Below, one piece after another: positions 8,124 through 16,132 of a stretch of DNA of 34,259 bases. The translations under genes and the position numbers were made by a program. Source of the stretch: Bacteroidales bacterium (lineage in GTDB: Bacteria > Bacteroidota > Bacteroidia > Bacteroidales > ML635J-15); contig JAQVOR010000025.1 of NCBI GenBank assembly GCA_028702535.1, forward strand, positions 1-34,259. The letters are read 5' to 3'. Numbering within the stretch: the first letter of the stretch is position 1; each line of letters starts with the position of its first letter. The notes below the pieces were generated by a model that was given only the letters and a program-made list of their open reading frames with translations, did not search any database and was not told where the DNA came from.

Positions 8124-9470
8124 TTATTTAAAAAGTTCGTTAAATCCATCAATCGTAACTTCTTTTTCTTCTATTTTAATAGCTTCTACAACAAAATCTA
8201 CAATCTTCTCTTCTATTTCCTGTTCGTACAATTTATTTGCCTCTTCTCGTTTAGACAACATTTCGACTGCATATTTATCGAGATATTCATCAGGCACATA
8301 AGACATTCCATACTGACTAAATTGTGCTAAAAGTTGTTGTTTTGCAGCATTTTTCATTTCTTCTTCATCAACTTTGAGATCATTTTCTTTCGCAATCTTG
8401 CTTTTTATTAAAGTCCATTGAAGATCTTCTATAAAACGTGGAAATTCAGATTCAAGTTGCTCGTCAGTAATATCTTTATTCGTTGCAATTACCCATCGTT
8501 TAAGAAACTCTTCGGGGAGTTTTAAATCTAATTTTTTGGTAAATTTTTCACGAATATCAATTGTCATTTTATACTTTGTTTCTCTCTGAAATGAAGCTCT
8601 GATATCCTCAACAATTCTCTCTTTAAACTCTTCTTCGTTGTTAACAGCGTTATCTCCAAAGCATTGATTATAAAAATCCTGATTTAATTCCGCTTTTGAA
8701 AATTCTTTTACTACTAAAACTTGAGCTCTAAATAGTGATAATAATCCTTCAACCTGATCTTTTTCAATTTTTAATAACGAAGAAATTTCAGCATCATTTG
8801 GATAAGCTTTTTTAAGGTCAAAATCTATATATGTATCTTTAGTAATTCCGACAAACTGTTTTTTTATCTCCTCATCTTTAATCATTTTTATTGAAATAGA
8901 AACATCTTCAACCTTAACACCGTCTTCAATTTCCTCTGCATTTTCGTCAATCTGTACAAGGTTTACTTTTAGCATAGAATTTTCGTCAGATTTTTCGGTC
9001 TCCTTAAAACTTCCAAATCTTTGCTGATAACTTTCGACATACTTATTAATCATATCATCATCAACTTTGATGACATACTTATTAATTTTATCGTGTTTTG
9101 TAAGTTTAATTTCAAATTCAGGAGAAAGACCAATATCAAAAATAAATTCAAATTGTTCTTGTGTTCCAAAATCGACCTGTTGCTGTTTTTCGCTAGGTAG
9201 AGGTTCTCCAAGAATATTTAGTTCTTCTTTTACCAAAAATTCGGATAATGATTGAGAAACAACTTTATTAAGTTCTTCGGCAATAATTTCGTTTCCGTAC
9301 ATTTTTTTGATAAGTCCGATGGGTACATGTCCAAGTCTAAAACCAGCGACATTAGCTTTTCGTTTATAATCTTTGATAGTTTTCTCGACATTTTCGGCAA
9401 TGTCTTCTTTAGCAACACTAACAATTAAGTTTGCATTTAATTCGTCTATTTGATTTTTAACAACTTCCAT
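8124..9470 (-). CDS. tig: Trigger factor, ribosome-associated chaperone
   Basis: Binds at the ribosomal exit tunnel and shields nascent chains. Length is 448 residues. The N-terminal ribosome-binding domain carries the signature loop GFRLGHVP at residues 43-50 (E. coli has GFRKGKVP), followed by IKKMYG. The C-terminal half has the expected helical chaperone arms. In the middle, about residues 150-250, I do not see the FKBP peptidyl-prolyl isomerase motifs of E. coli trigger factor. This part looks divergent and probably lacks isomerase activity, which I believe is common in Bacteroidetes. It lies downstream of tRNA-Leu on the same strand with a terminator hairpin between them and no evident promoter in the 68-base gap. 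Confidence 0.94.
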   Translation of the reverse strand: MEVVKNQIDELNANLIVSVAKEDIAENVEKTIKDYKRKANVAGFRLGHVPIGLIKKMYGNEIIAEELNKVVSQSLSEFLVKEELNILGEPLPSEKQQQVDFGTQEQFEFIFDIGLSPEFEIKLTKHDKINKYVIKVDDDMINKYVESYQQRFGSFKETEKSDENSMLKVNLVQIDENAEEIEDGVKVEDVSISIKMIKDEEIKKQFVGITKDTYIDFDLKKAYPNDAEISSLLKIEKDQVEGLLSLFRAQVLVVKEFSKAELNQDFYNQCFGDNAVNNEEEFKERIVEDIRASFQRETKYKMTIDIREKFTKKLDLKLPEEFLKRWVIATNKDITDEQLESEFPRFIEDLQWTLIKSKIAKENDLKVDEEEMKNAAKQQLLAQFSQYGMSYVPDEYLDKYAVEMLSKREEANKLYEQEIEEKIVDFVVEAIKIEEKEVTIDGFNELFK

Positions 9471-9498
9471 TGGACGTTTTTTATAATTACTAAATGTT

Positions 9499-9536
9499 AA
9501 AAAACCGCATTTTTCTCATCGAAAACCATGCGGTTT
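9499..9536 (-). terminator. Hairpin with U-run between tRNA-Leu and tig
   Basis: Read on the minus strand, AAACCGCAT and ATGCGGTTT form a 9-bp stem around a 17-base loop, followed directly by a U-run (minus-strand T residues from 9504 down to 9499). It is a good rho-independent terminator for the tRNA transcript and may act as an attenuator for tig. Confidence 0.85.
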
Positions 9537-9538
9537 AG

Positions 9539-9620
9539 TGCGGATGAAGGGACTCGAACCCCCACGCTTTGCAGCACTAGATCCTAAGTCTAGCGCGTCT
9601 ACCAATTTCGCCACATCCGC
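9539..9620 (-). tRNA. tRNA-Leu (anticodon UAG)
   Basis: On the minus strand the 7-bp acceptor stem pairs GCGGATG (9620-9614) with CATCCGC (9546-9540), with A at 9539 as discriminator base. The anticodon stem CTAGA/TCTAG closes the 7-base loop CTTAGGA, giving anticodon TAG, which reads CUN leucine codons. A D-arm with AAATTGGTAGACGC, a long class II variable arm and a T-loop TTCGAGT complete the fold. The 82-base length suits leucine. CCA is not encoded. Confidence 0.97.
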
Positions 9621-9632
9621 AAAATTGAGGTG

Positions 9633-9662
9633 CAAAGATATATATATTTTTTAATAAATAAA
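9633..9662 (-). promoter_or_regulatory. Bacteroidetes-type promoter for tRNA-Leu
   Basis: On the minus strand TATCTTTG (9640-9633) matches the -7 consensus TAnnTTTG exactly. TTTA (9662-9659) sits 18 bases upstream, close to the -33 consensus TTTG with a 19-base spacer. The -7 element is 12 bases from the tRNA 5' end. Confidence 0.75.
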
Positions 9663-9725
9663 GGATTTTTTTAATTTTGATTATAAATTTATTTAATAAT
9701 GATTTCCTGCCATCCTCATATAGTG

Positions 9726-9837
9726 AGTGAAAAGTGGGGAGTGGGGAGTGGGGAGTGGGGAGTGGGGAGTGGGGAGTGGGGAGTGAAAAGTGGGGAGTGG
9801 GGAGTGGGGAGTGGGGAGTGAAAAGTGAAAAGTGGGG
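9726..9837 (+). repeat. Heptamer tandem array, 16 units of AGTGGGG / AGTGAAA
   Basis: Exactly 112 bases, fully made of 7-base units starting AGTG. Twelve units are AGTGGGG and four are AGTGAAA. In order there is one AAA-type unit, seven GGGG-type, one AAA, four GGGG, two AAA and one GGGG. The last unit is followed by a decayed one (AGTTGGA). Runs of four or more GGGG tracts separated by AGT are strong G-quadruplex candidates on the + strand. The unit length rules out CRISPR. It lies in a non-coding gap, about 90 bases upstream of the tRNA-Leu promoter and 300 bases past the end of the OmpA-type gene. Confidence 0.97.
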
Positions 9838-10072
9838 AGTTGGAAAAATGTAAGTGTTGTAATATACGCTTGCCTACGCTACCCCTGGCTCCGAAAGGGG
9901 AAATCCAACGCTAATGCTGTATACAACAAGTGTGTAAGCCTCTCTTTAGGGAGCAAAAGAGTGCGGGAAAGGGAAGAGGGAATAGCTGGGAGTTAAAAGT
10001 GAGGTGACTGAGGAAAGCTGAGGAACGAAGCTTGTCTCGAAGCCACCGAGTGCGGAGTGATTACAGGATTAC
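9838..10072. other. Non-coding purine-biased stretch next to the heptamer array
   Basis: No supported gene. The + strand is rich in G and A, especially at 9950-10060, with phrases such as GGGAGT, GTGAGGTGACTGAGG and GAGTGCGGAGTG that look like decayed array units. A short hairpin CCCCT/AGGGG lies at 9882-9900. An imperfect inverted repeat joins TGTTGTAATATAC near 9855 to GTATACAACA near 9918. I cannot assign a function. Confidence 0.5.
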
Positions 10073-10106
10073 AAAAAAAGAACGGGGTCAAAAAAACTTT
10101 GCCCCG
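10073..10106 (-). terminator. Terminator of the OmpA-family lipoprotein gene
   Basis: Read on the minus strand, CGGGG (10106-10102) pairs with CCCCG (10087-10083) and is followed by a T-rich run ending in seven T residues (10079-10073). It lies 26 bases after the stop codon of the lipoprotein gene. Confidence 0.75.
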
Positions 10107-10132
10107 CCCTATAACCAATAAAAACCAAAAAA

Positions 10133-11164
10133 CTAATTATTCATAATTTCGTATAGTACATCAAGTTTGGGAGTCAGAATTATCTCTGTCCGTCTATTTT
10201 TTGCTCTTGCTTGCGTTGTTTTTCCAGAATCAATTGGCAAATACGAGCTACGACCAGAGGCAGTTAATCGTATAGGATTAATATTGGAATTGCCAAGTAA
10301 AATTTTAACTATCGAAGTTGCCCTTTTTACACTCAGATCCCAATTATCCTGTATATTTCCACTACCTCCATACGCAAGTTCGTCAGTATGTCCTTCTATC
10401 ATAATATTTATATCGGAATTACTTTCCAAAACATCGGCAAGATTTTTCAAAGCCTGTACTCCTTTAGGATCGACATCCCATTTGCCAGATTTAAAAAGTA
10501 ATTGTTCCTCGAGCGAAACATAAACTTTACCATCTTTCATTGTAACAGTAAGACCATCTCCTTCAAAATTAACTAAAGCAGCTGCTACTTTTTGTCTCAA
10601 AGCATTCATAACAGAATCTTTAGAGTCGAGAATTGCTTGCAGCTCAGTAACTTTAGCATTTTTACCTAATAATTCTTTTTCTTTAAGTTCAAGTTGTATT
10701 TTCATTGCGTCAAGATTTGCCCTTTCTTGGTTTAGCCTAGCTTCGAGCGACCTTAACTCATCTTCTTTTCGCTGCAACTCTTCTCTTGTTTGTTGCAACA
10801 TTACCATCGCTTTTTGGGCATCAGCATCGGCTCCAGCACGCAATTTTTCCTGATTTTCGATTAATTGTTTATAAAGCTCATTAATTTTATCATACTGAAC
10901 AGTTAGAGTTCTATAAGCATTACCTTTTATAGCTGTATCAGTAAGTAATGAGTTTTTATCTAACATCATTTTATCTACTTTAGCTTGCAACTCATTATTT
11001 GCCGTTGATAATGTTTCGTTATCTTTTTTCAGAGTGTTGCGTTCTGTTTCGCAGATTTCCTTAGCTTCTTTTACATCCTCAAACTGTCTAGCTGGAACAC
11101 ACGAAAAAATCATTCCTGCAATCGCTACACCTAAAACTATTTTAAACAAATTGTTGTACCTCAT
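10133..11164 (-). CDS. OmpA-family lipoprotein with long coiled coil
   Basis: A 343-residue envelope protein expected to link the outer membrane to peptidoglycan. Residues 1-22 form a lipoprotein signal ending IFSC, with Cys22 as the likely lipidated residue. Residues 30-195 are a nearly continuous heptad-rich coiled coil (ETERNTLKKDNETL, LQQTREELQRKEDEL and similar). The C-terminal OmpA domain, about residues 215-335, carries the peptidoglycan-binding features: IEGHTDE, the NWDLSVKRA helix, and AKNRRTEI at the end. The architecture recalls other coiled-coil OmpA lipoproteins of Bacteroidetes and, loosely, Pal. It is a single-gene unit with a -7 box at 11187-11194 and its own terminator. Confidence 0.92.
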   Translation of the reverse strand: MRYNNLFKIVLGVAIAGMIFSCVPARQFEDVKEAKEICETERNTLKKDNETLSTANNELQAKVDKMMLDKNSLLTDTAIKGNAYRTLTVQYDKINELYKQLIENQEKLRAGADADAQKAMVMLQQTREELQRKEDELRSLEARLNQERANLDAMKIQLELKEKELLGKNAKVTELQAILDSKDSVMNALRQKVAAALVNFEGDGLTVTMKDGKVYVSLEEQLLFKSGKWDVDPKGVQALKNLADVLESNSDINIMIEGHTDELAYGGSGNIQDNWDLSVKRATSIVKILLGNSNINPIRLTASGRSSYLPIDSGKTTQARAKNRRTEIILTPKLDVLYEIMNN

Positions 11165-11186
11165 GGTTATAATTTTATTATTTTTA

Positions 11187-11194
11187 CAAAAGTA
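11187..11194 (-). promoter_or_regulatory. -7 element (TACTTTTG) of the OmpA lipoprotein gene
   Basis: On the minus strand TACTTTTG matches TAnnTTTG and lies 22 bases upstream of the ATG. No good TTTG -33 box is visible, so strength is uncertain. Confidence 0.5.
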
Positions 11195-11284
11195 CTCAAG
11201 AATTTTTAAATAACAGTATTTTTAAACAATTTTTATTTACATTAAGCTGTTAATCTTTTTATGGTAAGTAAACATAAAAAATTG

Positions 11285-11292
11285 TATTTTTG
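11285..11292 (+). promoter_or_regulatory. -7 element (TATTTTTG) just upstream of dxs
   Basis: TATTTTTG matches TAnnTTTG and ends 10 bases before the ATG at 11303. If used, transcription would start at about 11298 and the leader would be very short. This excludes the in-frame ATG at 11261 as the start. No clear -33 box is visible. Confidence 0.45.
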
Positions 11293-11302
11293 CTGCCGAA
11301 CT

Positions 11303-13225
11303 ATGATGGACATAAAAAAATATAAATTTCTTTGCGAAATTAATTCGCCGGATGACCTAAAACAGTTTGATTTAAAAGATCTTACGAATATATGTGAGGA
11401 GTTGCGCTGTTTTATAATCGAAGCTGCCTCAAAAAACCCTGGTCACTTTGGTGCGAGTCTTGGTGTTGTAGAATTGACAGTAGCTCTTCATTATGCTTAT
11501 AATATGCCCAAAGACCAGATAGTTTGGGATGTTGGACATCAAGCTTATGGGCATAAGATACTAACTGGTCGCAGAGACATTTTTCACACAAATAGAACAT
11601 ATAAAGGTATTAGCGGCTTTCCAAGTCCTAAAGAAAGTATTTACGATAGTTTTGGCGTAGGGCACTCATCAACAAGTATTTCGGCAGCTCTTGGAATGGC
11701 AGTAGCCGCCAAATTAAAAGACGAAAAACACCAAACAATTGCTGTTATCGGAGATGGAGCATTATCAGGAGGCATGGCTTTTGAAGGACTCAATAATGCT
11801 GCCGCAACAAAAAGTAATGTGCTGATAATTCTTAATGATAATAAAATTGCTATTGACGAAAATACTGGAGCTCTCAAAGAATATCTGACCGACATAGCAA
11901 CATCCAAAACATATAACAGAGTAAAAGATGATGTCTGGAATTTTTTAGGTAGGATAAACCGCCTTGGAGCCGATGTCCAAGGATTTACTCAAAAGATTGA
12001 TAATGCAGTTAAATCGATAATAATGCGTAACAGCAATCTTTTTGAGTCGCTAAACATAAGATATTTTGGTCCTGTTGACGGACATGATGTTGTATTACTA
12101 ACTAAGTTACTTGAAGACATAAAGGACATTCCAGGGTCAAAGCTTTTACATATTATTACCAAAAAAGGCAAAGGCTTTAAAGTCGCCGAAACCAATCAAA
12201 CCCAATGGCACGCTGCTCCTGGAAAATTTAATATTCAAACTGGCGAATTGCTCGACAAAAACATAGATAATACATGTCCTCAAAAATATCAAGATGTTTT
12301 TGGTGATGCTATTGTTGAACTTGCAAAAAGTAATGAAAAAATAGTGGCGATAAGTCCTGCTATGATTTCGGGTAGCTCTTTAATAAAAATGCAAAAAGAA
12401 TTTCCTGATAGATGCTTTGACGTTGGAATTGCCGAGCAACATGCTGTTACCTTTGCCTGTGGCTTAGCAATTAGCGGCTTAAAACCATTTTGCAACATCT
12501 ATAGCAGCTTTTCGCAAAGAGCTTACGACCAAATAATTCATGATCTTGCAATTCAAAAACTACCAGTAATAATGTGTCTCGACCGGGCTGGACTTGTCGG
12601 AAACGATGGAGCAACACATCATGGAGCCTTTGACATTTCTTTTCTTAGGTGTATCCCAAATCTAACAATTGCTTCTCCACGCAATGAATTTCAGCTACGC
12701 AATTTAATGTTTACCGCACAACTTGAGAAAAGTAATTTCCCTTTTGTAATTAGATACCCAAGAGGACATTCAACAGAAAAACCTAGTAAACCTGAGTTCT
12801 CCGAACTAACAATAGGGAAAGGAGAATGTCTTATCAAAGGCGAAAACACTGCTATTATTAGTATTGGAACATTGGGAAATACTGCCTTAGAAGTAGCCAA
12901 AGAGCTTAAAAAGGAAAATATAAACATTTCTGTGTATGATATGATTTTTATTAAACCTATTGATAAAGAATTATTAACAGAAATTTTAAGTAAGCACCAA
13001 CAGATTATTACAATAGAAGATAATATCCTTTCGGGGGGCTTTGGAAGCCTTATCGCCGAACATATTGCGGACAAAAACTTTAATGTACATCTAACACGAT
13101 TGGGAATACCTGATAGGTTTATCGAACATGGATCACAAGCAGAATTAATTAAAGAGTGTGGTCTTGATTATAGTTATTTACTATCAACTGTGAAAAAAAT
13201 ATATAAAATGACACTAAAGTGTTAA
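11303..13225 (+). CDS. dxs: 1-deoxy-D-xylulose-5-phosphate synthase
   Basis: Thiamine-diphosphate enzyme that condenses pyruvate and glyceraldehyde 3-phosphate, the first step of the MEP isoprenoid pathway, in the cytoplasm. About 640 residues, the normal length. Visible motifs are DVGHQAYGHKILTGR (about 76-90), the ThDP-binding GDGALSGGMAFEGLNNA with the following LNDN (about 150-180), GHSST, GIAEQHAVTFACGLA in the transketolase pyrimidine domain, and the DXS-specific end GIPDRFIEHGSQAEL. I place the start at ATG 11303 (ATG 11306 is equally possible). The upstream ATG at 11261 would add 14 residues not expected in the family and would precede the likely -7 box. The enzyme feeds polyprenyl phosphate synthesis, which the glycan locus downstream would need, though the link is only metabolic. 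Confidence 0.97.
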   Translation: MMDIKKYKFLCEINSPDDLKQFDLKDLTNICEELRCFIIEAASKNPGHFGASLGVVELTVALHYAYNMPKDQIVWDVGHQAYGHKILTGRRDIFHTNRTYKGISGFPSPKESIYDSFGVGHSSTSISAALGMAVAAKLKDEKHQTIAVIGDGALSGGMAFEGLNNAAATKSNVLIILNDNKIAIDENTGALKEYLTDIATSKTYNRVKDDVWNFLGRINRLGADVQGFTQKIDNAVKSIIMRNSNLFESLNIRYFGPVDGHDVVLLTKLLEDIKDIPGSKLLHIITKKGKGFKVAETNQTQWHAAPGKFNIQTGELLDKNIDNTCPQKYQDVFGDAIVELAKSNEKIVAISPAMISGSSLIKMQKEFPDRCFDVGIAEQHAVTFACGLAISGLKPFCNIYSSFSQRAYDQIIHDLAIQKLPVIMCLDRAGLVGNDGATHHGAFDISFLRCIPNLTIASPRNEFQLRNLMFTAQLEKSNFPFVIRYPRGHSTEKPSKPEFSELTIGKGECLIKGENTAIISIGTLGNTALEVAKELKKENINISVYDMIFIKPIDKELLTEILSKHQQIITIEDNILSGGFGSLIAEHIADKNFNVHLTRLGIPDRFIEHGSQAELIKECGLDYSYLLSTVKKIYKMTLKC

Positions 13226-13271
13226 TAAAAAACTATATATTTACGCCTGTTAAAAACCAAAATAGTACTAA

Positions 13272-15947
13272 ATGAAAAGGATTTTACTAATAATTATTGG
13301 ATTAATAATTACACAATTGGTTTTCTCACAGGATATTAAACCAGATCGTACTTTTGTTAATTATTTTTACGATTCAGAAGCATATATGTATGAGGAAAAC
13401 TACGATGTGGCTCTTGATATTCTCCTTAAATTAGAAGAACTAGACCCTGACAATCCAAACATAATATATAAAATAGGCTATTGTTATCTAAATACCAGAT
13501 TATATAAATCTAAAGCTCAATCTTACCTCGAAAGAGCAGTCGAACACAGTAACCCTAATTACAAAGCTGATAATCATCGAGAAAGAACGACACCCCTAGA
13601 ATCATATTTGTATTTAGGTATAGCTTATCGAATGAATTACAAATTTGAGCTTAGTCTCCAAACTTTTGCTGATTTAAGAGACAAACTTAACGCCACAAAT
13701 CCCGAAGATAAAGCACTTCTTGACCTAATCAGTAGAGAAGAGGATATCACAAACAATGCAATTTATTATTATGAAAATCCTGTCGATGCACTATTGAAAA
13801 ATATGGGGTCAGTAATAAATTCAGAATATGCCGACCACTCACCTATAATTGATCTCAATGAAAGCATGCTCATATTTACCTCTAAACGTCCTCGTGAGGG
13901 AGGGGCTCTCGAAAATCAGGATGAAGATATTTTTATATCCAAAAGCAATAATTATATTTGGGGCAAACCAACCAGACTTGTTAAACCTGTAAATACTGAT
14001 ATTCATAACGAAGCCGCTATTGGGCTTTCAATAAATGGGAAACAAATGTTCTTTTTCCGTTCGGGAATGAACAATAAAGGAAACATATATGTTACCGAAT
14101 CAGAAGATGGCTATAATTGGACAGACCCAAAATTTTTACGCGAAGATGTAAACTCAAAATATCGCGAAACCCATGCTACTATTACTCCTGATGGCAATTC
14201 AATATTCTTTACCAGCGATCGTAAAGGAGGATATGGCGGTTCCGACATATATGTGATGCGTAAACTCCCAAATGATAAGTGGAGCGACCCACAACTATTA
14301 CCTGCTGAGGTAAACTCACCGTACGACGAAGAATCACCATTTGTCCATCCCGATGGAGTAACATTATTTTTTAGTTCAAAAGGGCATTCAACCATGGGAG
14401 GATATGATGTTTTTTATACGCTAATGAATAAAAATGGCACATTTTCAGAACCCACTAACTTAGGATATCCGATTAATACGCCTGATGATGATGTTTCGTA
14501 CGTTATGAATATGGATGGTAGAAGAGGCTACATTGCAACAGTTAAAAACGAAGGCTACGGAGATCTTGACCTATATGAAGTAATTCAATCTGGTATTTAT
14601 GACAATAATCTAATCGTTTATGATGGCATAGTTTCGGATATAAACAACAATATTCCTGACGATCTTATTATTTCAGTAAGAGATATGAAAACCGAAGAGT
14701 ATGTTGGAATATACAGACCTAACAAATCTGACGGTAGGTATCTTCTTGTTCTTCTTCCCGATATAACTTATGAAATATCTTATGAAGCCAAAGGCCATTT
14801 AATTCACGCTATTGAACACACGCCAAGCAAAGAAGACATTAAGATTTTTACATCCGAATTTCTACCTATAGAGTTAGACCCCGTATTGCTACAGGCTTAC
14901 TTAATGCACAACATCGTTTACTTTGACGAAAATGACACAAAATTAGACGATGAGGCAGTTGGTATCTTAAATAAAGTAAAAACAAAAGCCGAAGAGTGGA
15001 GTCTTACTAAAGGACACATGATAATAAACCTAAACCTTCCAATTATTGGTGCAGATCCTATTATTGATGCAAAAAGAGCAGAAGCAATTATTAATTATCT
15101 TACGAAATCTGGTATTTCAAAAGATGACATCTTCTTAAATGGCTCATATCCCGAAGGTTATCAGGACGTTTACGGTTTAGACATGAGAGAGCGCTCAGAA
15201 CTGCTTGCTGATAGTAAATTGCCAACGACTGATACTCAAAAAGTCCCTGAAGGAAAGGTAATTGTTGAAAATCTTTTATTCGACTTCGACCGATATAATA
15301 TTAAATCCGAATATACTAATAATCTAAACAAACTTGCGGATTACATGAACGATAATCCAAACGCCGAAATTGAAATTGCTGGACATACAGACTGGTTTGG
15401 AACAAATGAATACAACTATTTATTATCATATCGTCGTTCAAAATCTGTAAAAGATTATCTTGTTAAGCAAGGGAATAATCCAGAAAACATCATCACCACA
15501 AAATATGGAGAAGATGACCCTATTGCAAGTAACGTAAATCCTGATGGTACAGACAATCCCATAGGAAGACAATACAACCGTAGAGCCGTTTTTACGGTTC
15601 TTACACAAGGCTCTGTTAACCTATTAGAAATTAAACCGTTTGACATTGACTTGATAGCACAAAATAATACCAGAAAATTTAATAATAATGGTGAGCCGAT
15701 TGACGTAAACAGTTTTGTTAGCACAAAAGGTAAAAAATATACAGTACAAATTTTTGCCTTAAAAAATGAAAAGTCCGTTAATTACTTCGCCGACCTTGTT
15801 GGTGTCAAAATGAACGTTTCAGATGGTTGGTACAGATACTACGTAGGTGAGTTTGAAACATACGAAGATGCAAAAGTTGCTGTTGAGAATCTCAAAACAA
15901 TGGGTTATAATCCATTTATTAGAAAAATAAGTTTCTTTGAAAAATAA
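13272..15947 (+). CDS. PorE-like envelope protein: TPR, PD40 propeller, CRD, two OmpA-like domains, SPOR
   Basis: An 891-residue periplasmic or outer-membrane protein with a signal peptide ending VFSQ (residues 1-20). Order of domains: TPR-like helices (about 30-150); a PD40/WD40-like beta-propeller (about 185-445) with repeated S-IFFTSDRKGG and TLFFSSKGH blades; a carboxypeptidase-regulatory-like beta-sandwich (about 450-540); a degenerate OmpA-like domain beginning NIVYFDEND (about 546-640); a canonical OmpA C domain with LLFDFDRYNIKS, AGHTDWFG and RQYNRRAVF (about 663-780); and a SPOR domain (about 818-891, KYTVQIFALKN). TPR-propeller-CRD-OmpA is the layout of PorE, the T9SS protein that anchors the PorKN ring to peptidoglycan. 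The second OmpA-like copy and SPOR go beyond what I recall for PorE. It could be a general OmpA/PD40 envelope protein instead. A terminator follows. Confidence 0.88.
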   Translation: MKRILLIIIGLIITQLVFSQDIKPDRTFVNYFYDSEAYMYEENYDVALDILLKLEELDPDNPNIIYKIGYCYLNTRLYKSKAQSYLERAVEHSNPNYKADNHRERTTPLESYLYLGIAYRMNYKFELSLQTFADLRDKLNATNPEDKALLDLISREEDITNNAIYYYENPVDALLKNMGSVINSEYADHSPIIDLNESMLIFTSKRPREGGALENQDEDIFISKSNNYIWGKPTRLVKPVNTDIHNEAAIGLSINGKQMFFFRSGMNNKGNIYVTESEDGYNWTDPKFLREDVNSKYRETHATITPDGNSIFFTSDRKGGYGGSDIYVMRKLPNDKWSDPQLLPAEVNSPYDEESPFVHPDGVTLFFSSKGHSTMGGYDVFYTLMNKNGTFSEPTNLGYPINTPDDDVSYVMNMDGRRGYIATVKNEGYGDLDLYEVIQSGIYDNNLIVYDGIVSDINNNIPDDLIISVRDMKTEEYVGIYRPNKSDGRYLLVLLPDITYEISYEAKGHLIHAIEHTPSKEDIKIFTSEFLPIELDPVLLQAYLMHNIVYFDENDTKLDDEAVGILNKVKTKAEEWSLTKGHMIINLNLPIIGADPIIDAKRAEAIINYLTKSGISKDDIFLNGSYPEGYQDVYGLDMRERSELLADSKLPTTDTQKVPEGKVIVENLLFDFDRYNIKSEYTNNLNKLADYMNDNPNAEIEIAGHTDWFGTNEYNYLLSYRRSKSVKDYLVKQGNNPENIITTKYGEDDPIASNVNPDGTDNPIGRQYNRRAVFTVLTQGSVNLLEIKPFDIDLIAQNNTRKFNNNGEPIDVNSFVSTKGKKYTVQIFALKNEKSVNYFADLVGVKMNVSDGWYRYYVGEFETYEDAKVAVENLKTMGYNPFIRKISFFEK

Positions 15948-15949
15948 TT

Positions 15950-15976
15950 AAAAATCAGGGTATTACCCTGATTTTT
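15950..15976 (+). terminator. Terminator after the PorE-like gene
   Basis: A 12-bp perfect stem (15950-15961 with 15965-15976, core ATCAGGGT/ACCCTGAT) closes a three-base loop and ends in a T-run. It starts 3 bases after the stop codon and separates the envelope gene from the glycan locus. The A/T symmetry would let it work in both directions. Confidence 0.9.
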
Positions 15977-16102
15977 AATTATAACTCCTCATTGAAACTC
16001 CGAGAGTTAGCACGAATCACTACGGGAATTAAAGATCAAAACAATTGACTATTGAGATACTTATGACTTTTGAAAAACATTACATTATAATAAAAGTTTT
16101 AT

Positions 16103-16110
16103 TATATTTG
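16103..16110 (+). promoter_or_regulatory. Possible -7 element (TATATTTG) at the head of glycan block A
   Basis: TATATTTG matches TAnnTTTG and lies 22 bases before the GTG start of the first glycan gene. A TTTG exists at 16069-16072 but its spacing (30 bases) is too long. Given the tight packing of the genes that follow, this may be the main promoter for 16133-24858. Confidence 0.45.
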
Positions 16111-16132
16111 ACAATAAATTAGCCATGTAGAA

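Noticed and set aside
9539..9620. tRNA gene as an integration site for the glycan locus or the array
   Set aside because: I see no integrase and no second copy of the tRNA 3' end within the window.
9726..9837. Tandem array as a CRISPR
   Set aside because: Units are 7 bases with no unique spacers and there are no cas genes.
11261..11302. Upstream in-frame ATG as the dxs start
   Set aside because: The extra 14 residues are not typical of the family and a -7 box (11285-11292) lies downstream of this ATG; 11303 or 11306 fits better.
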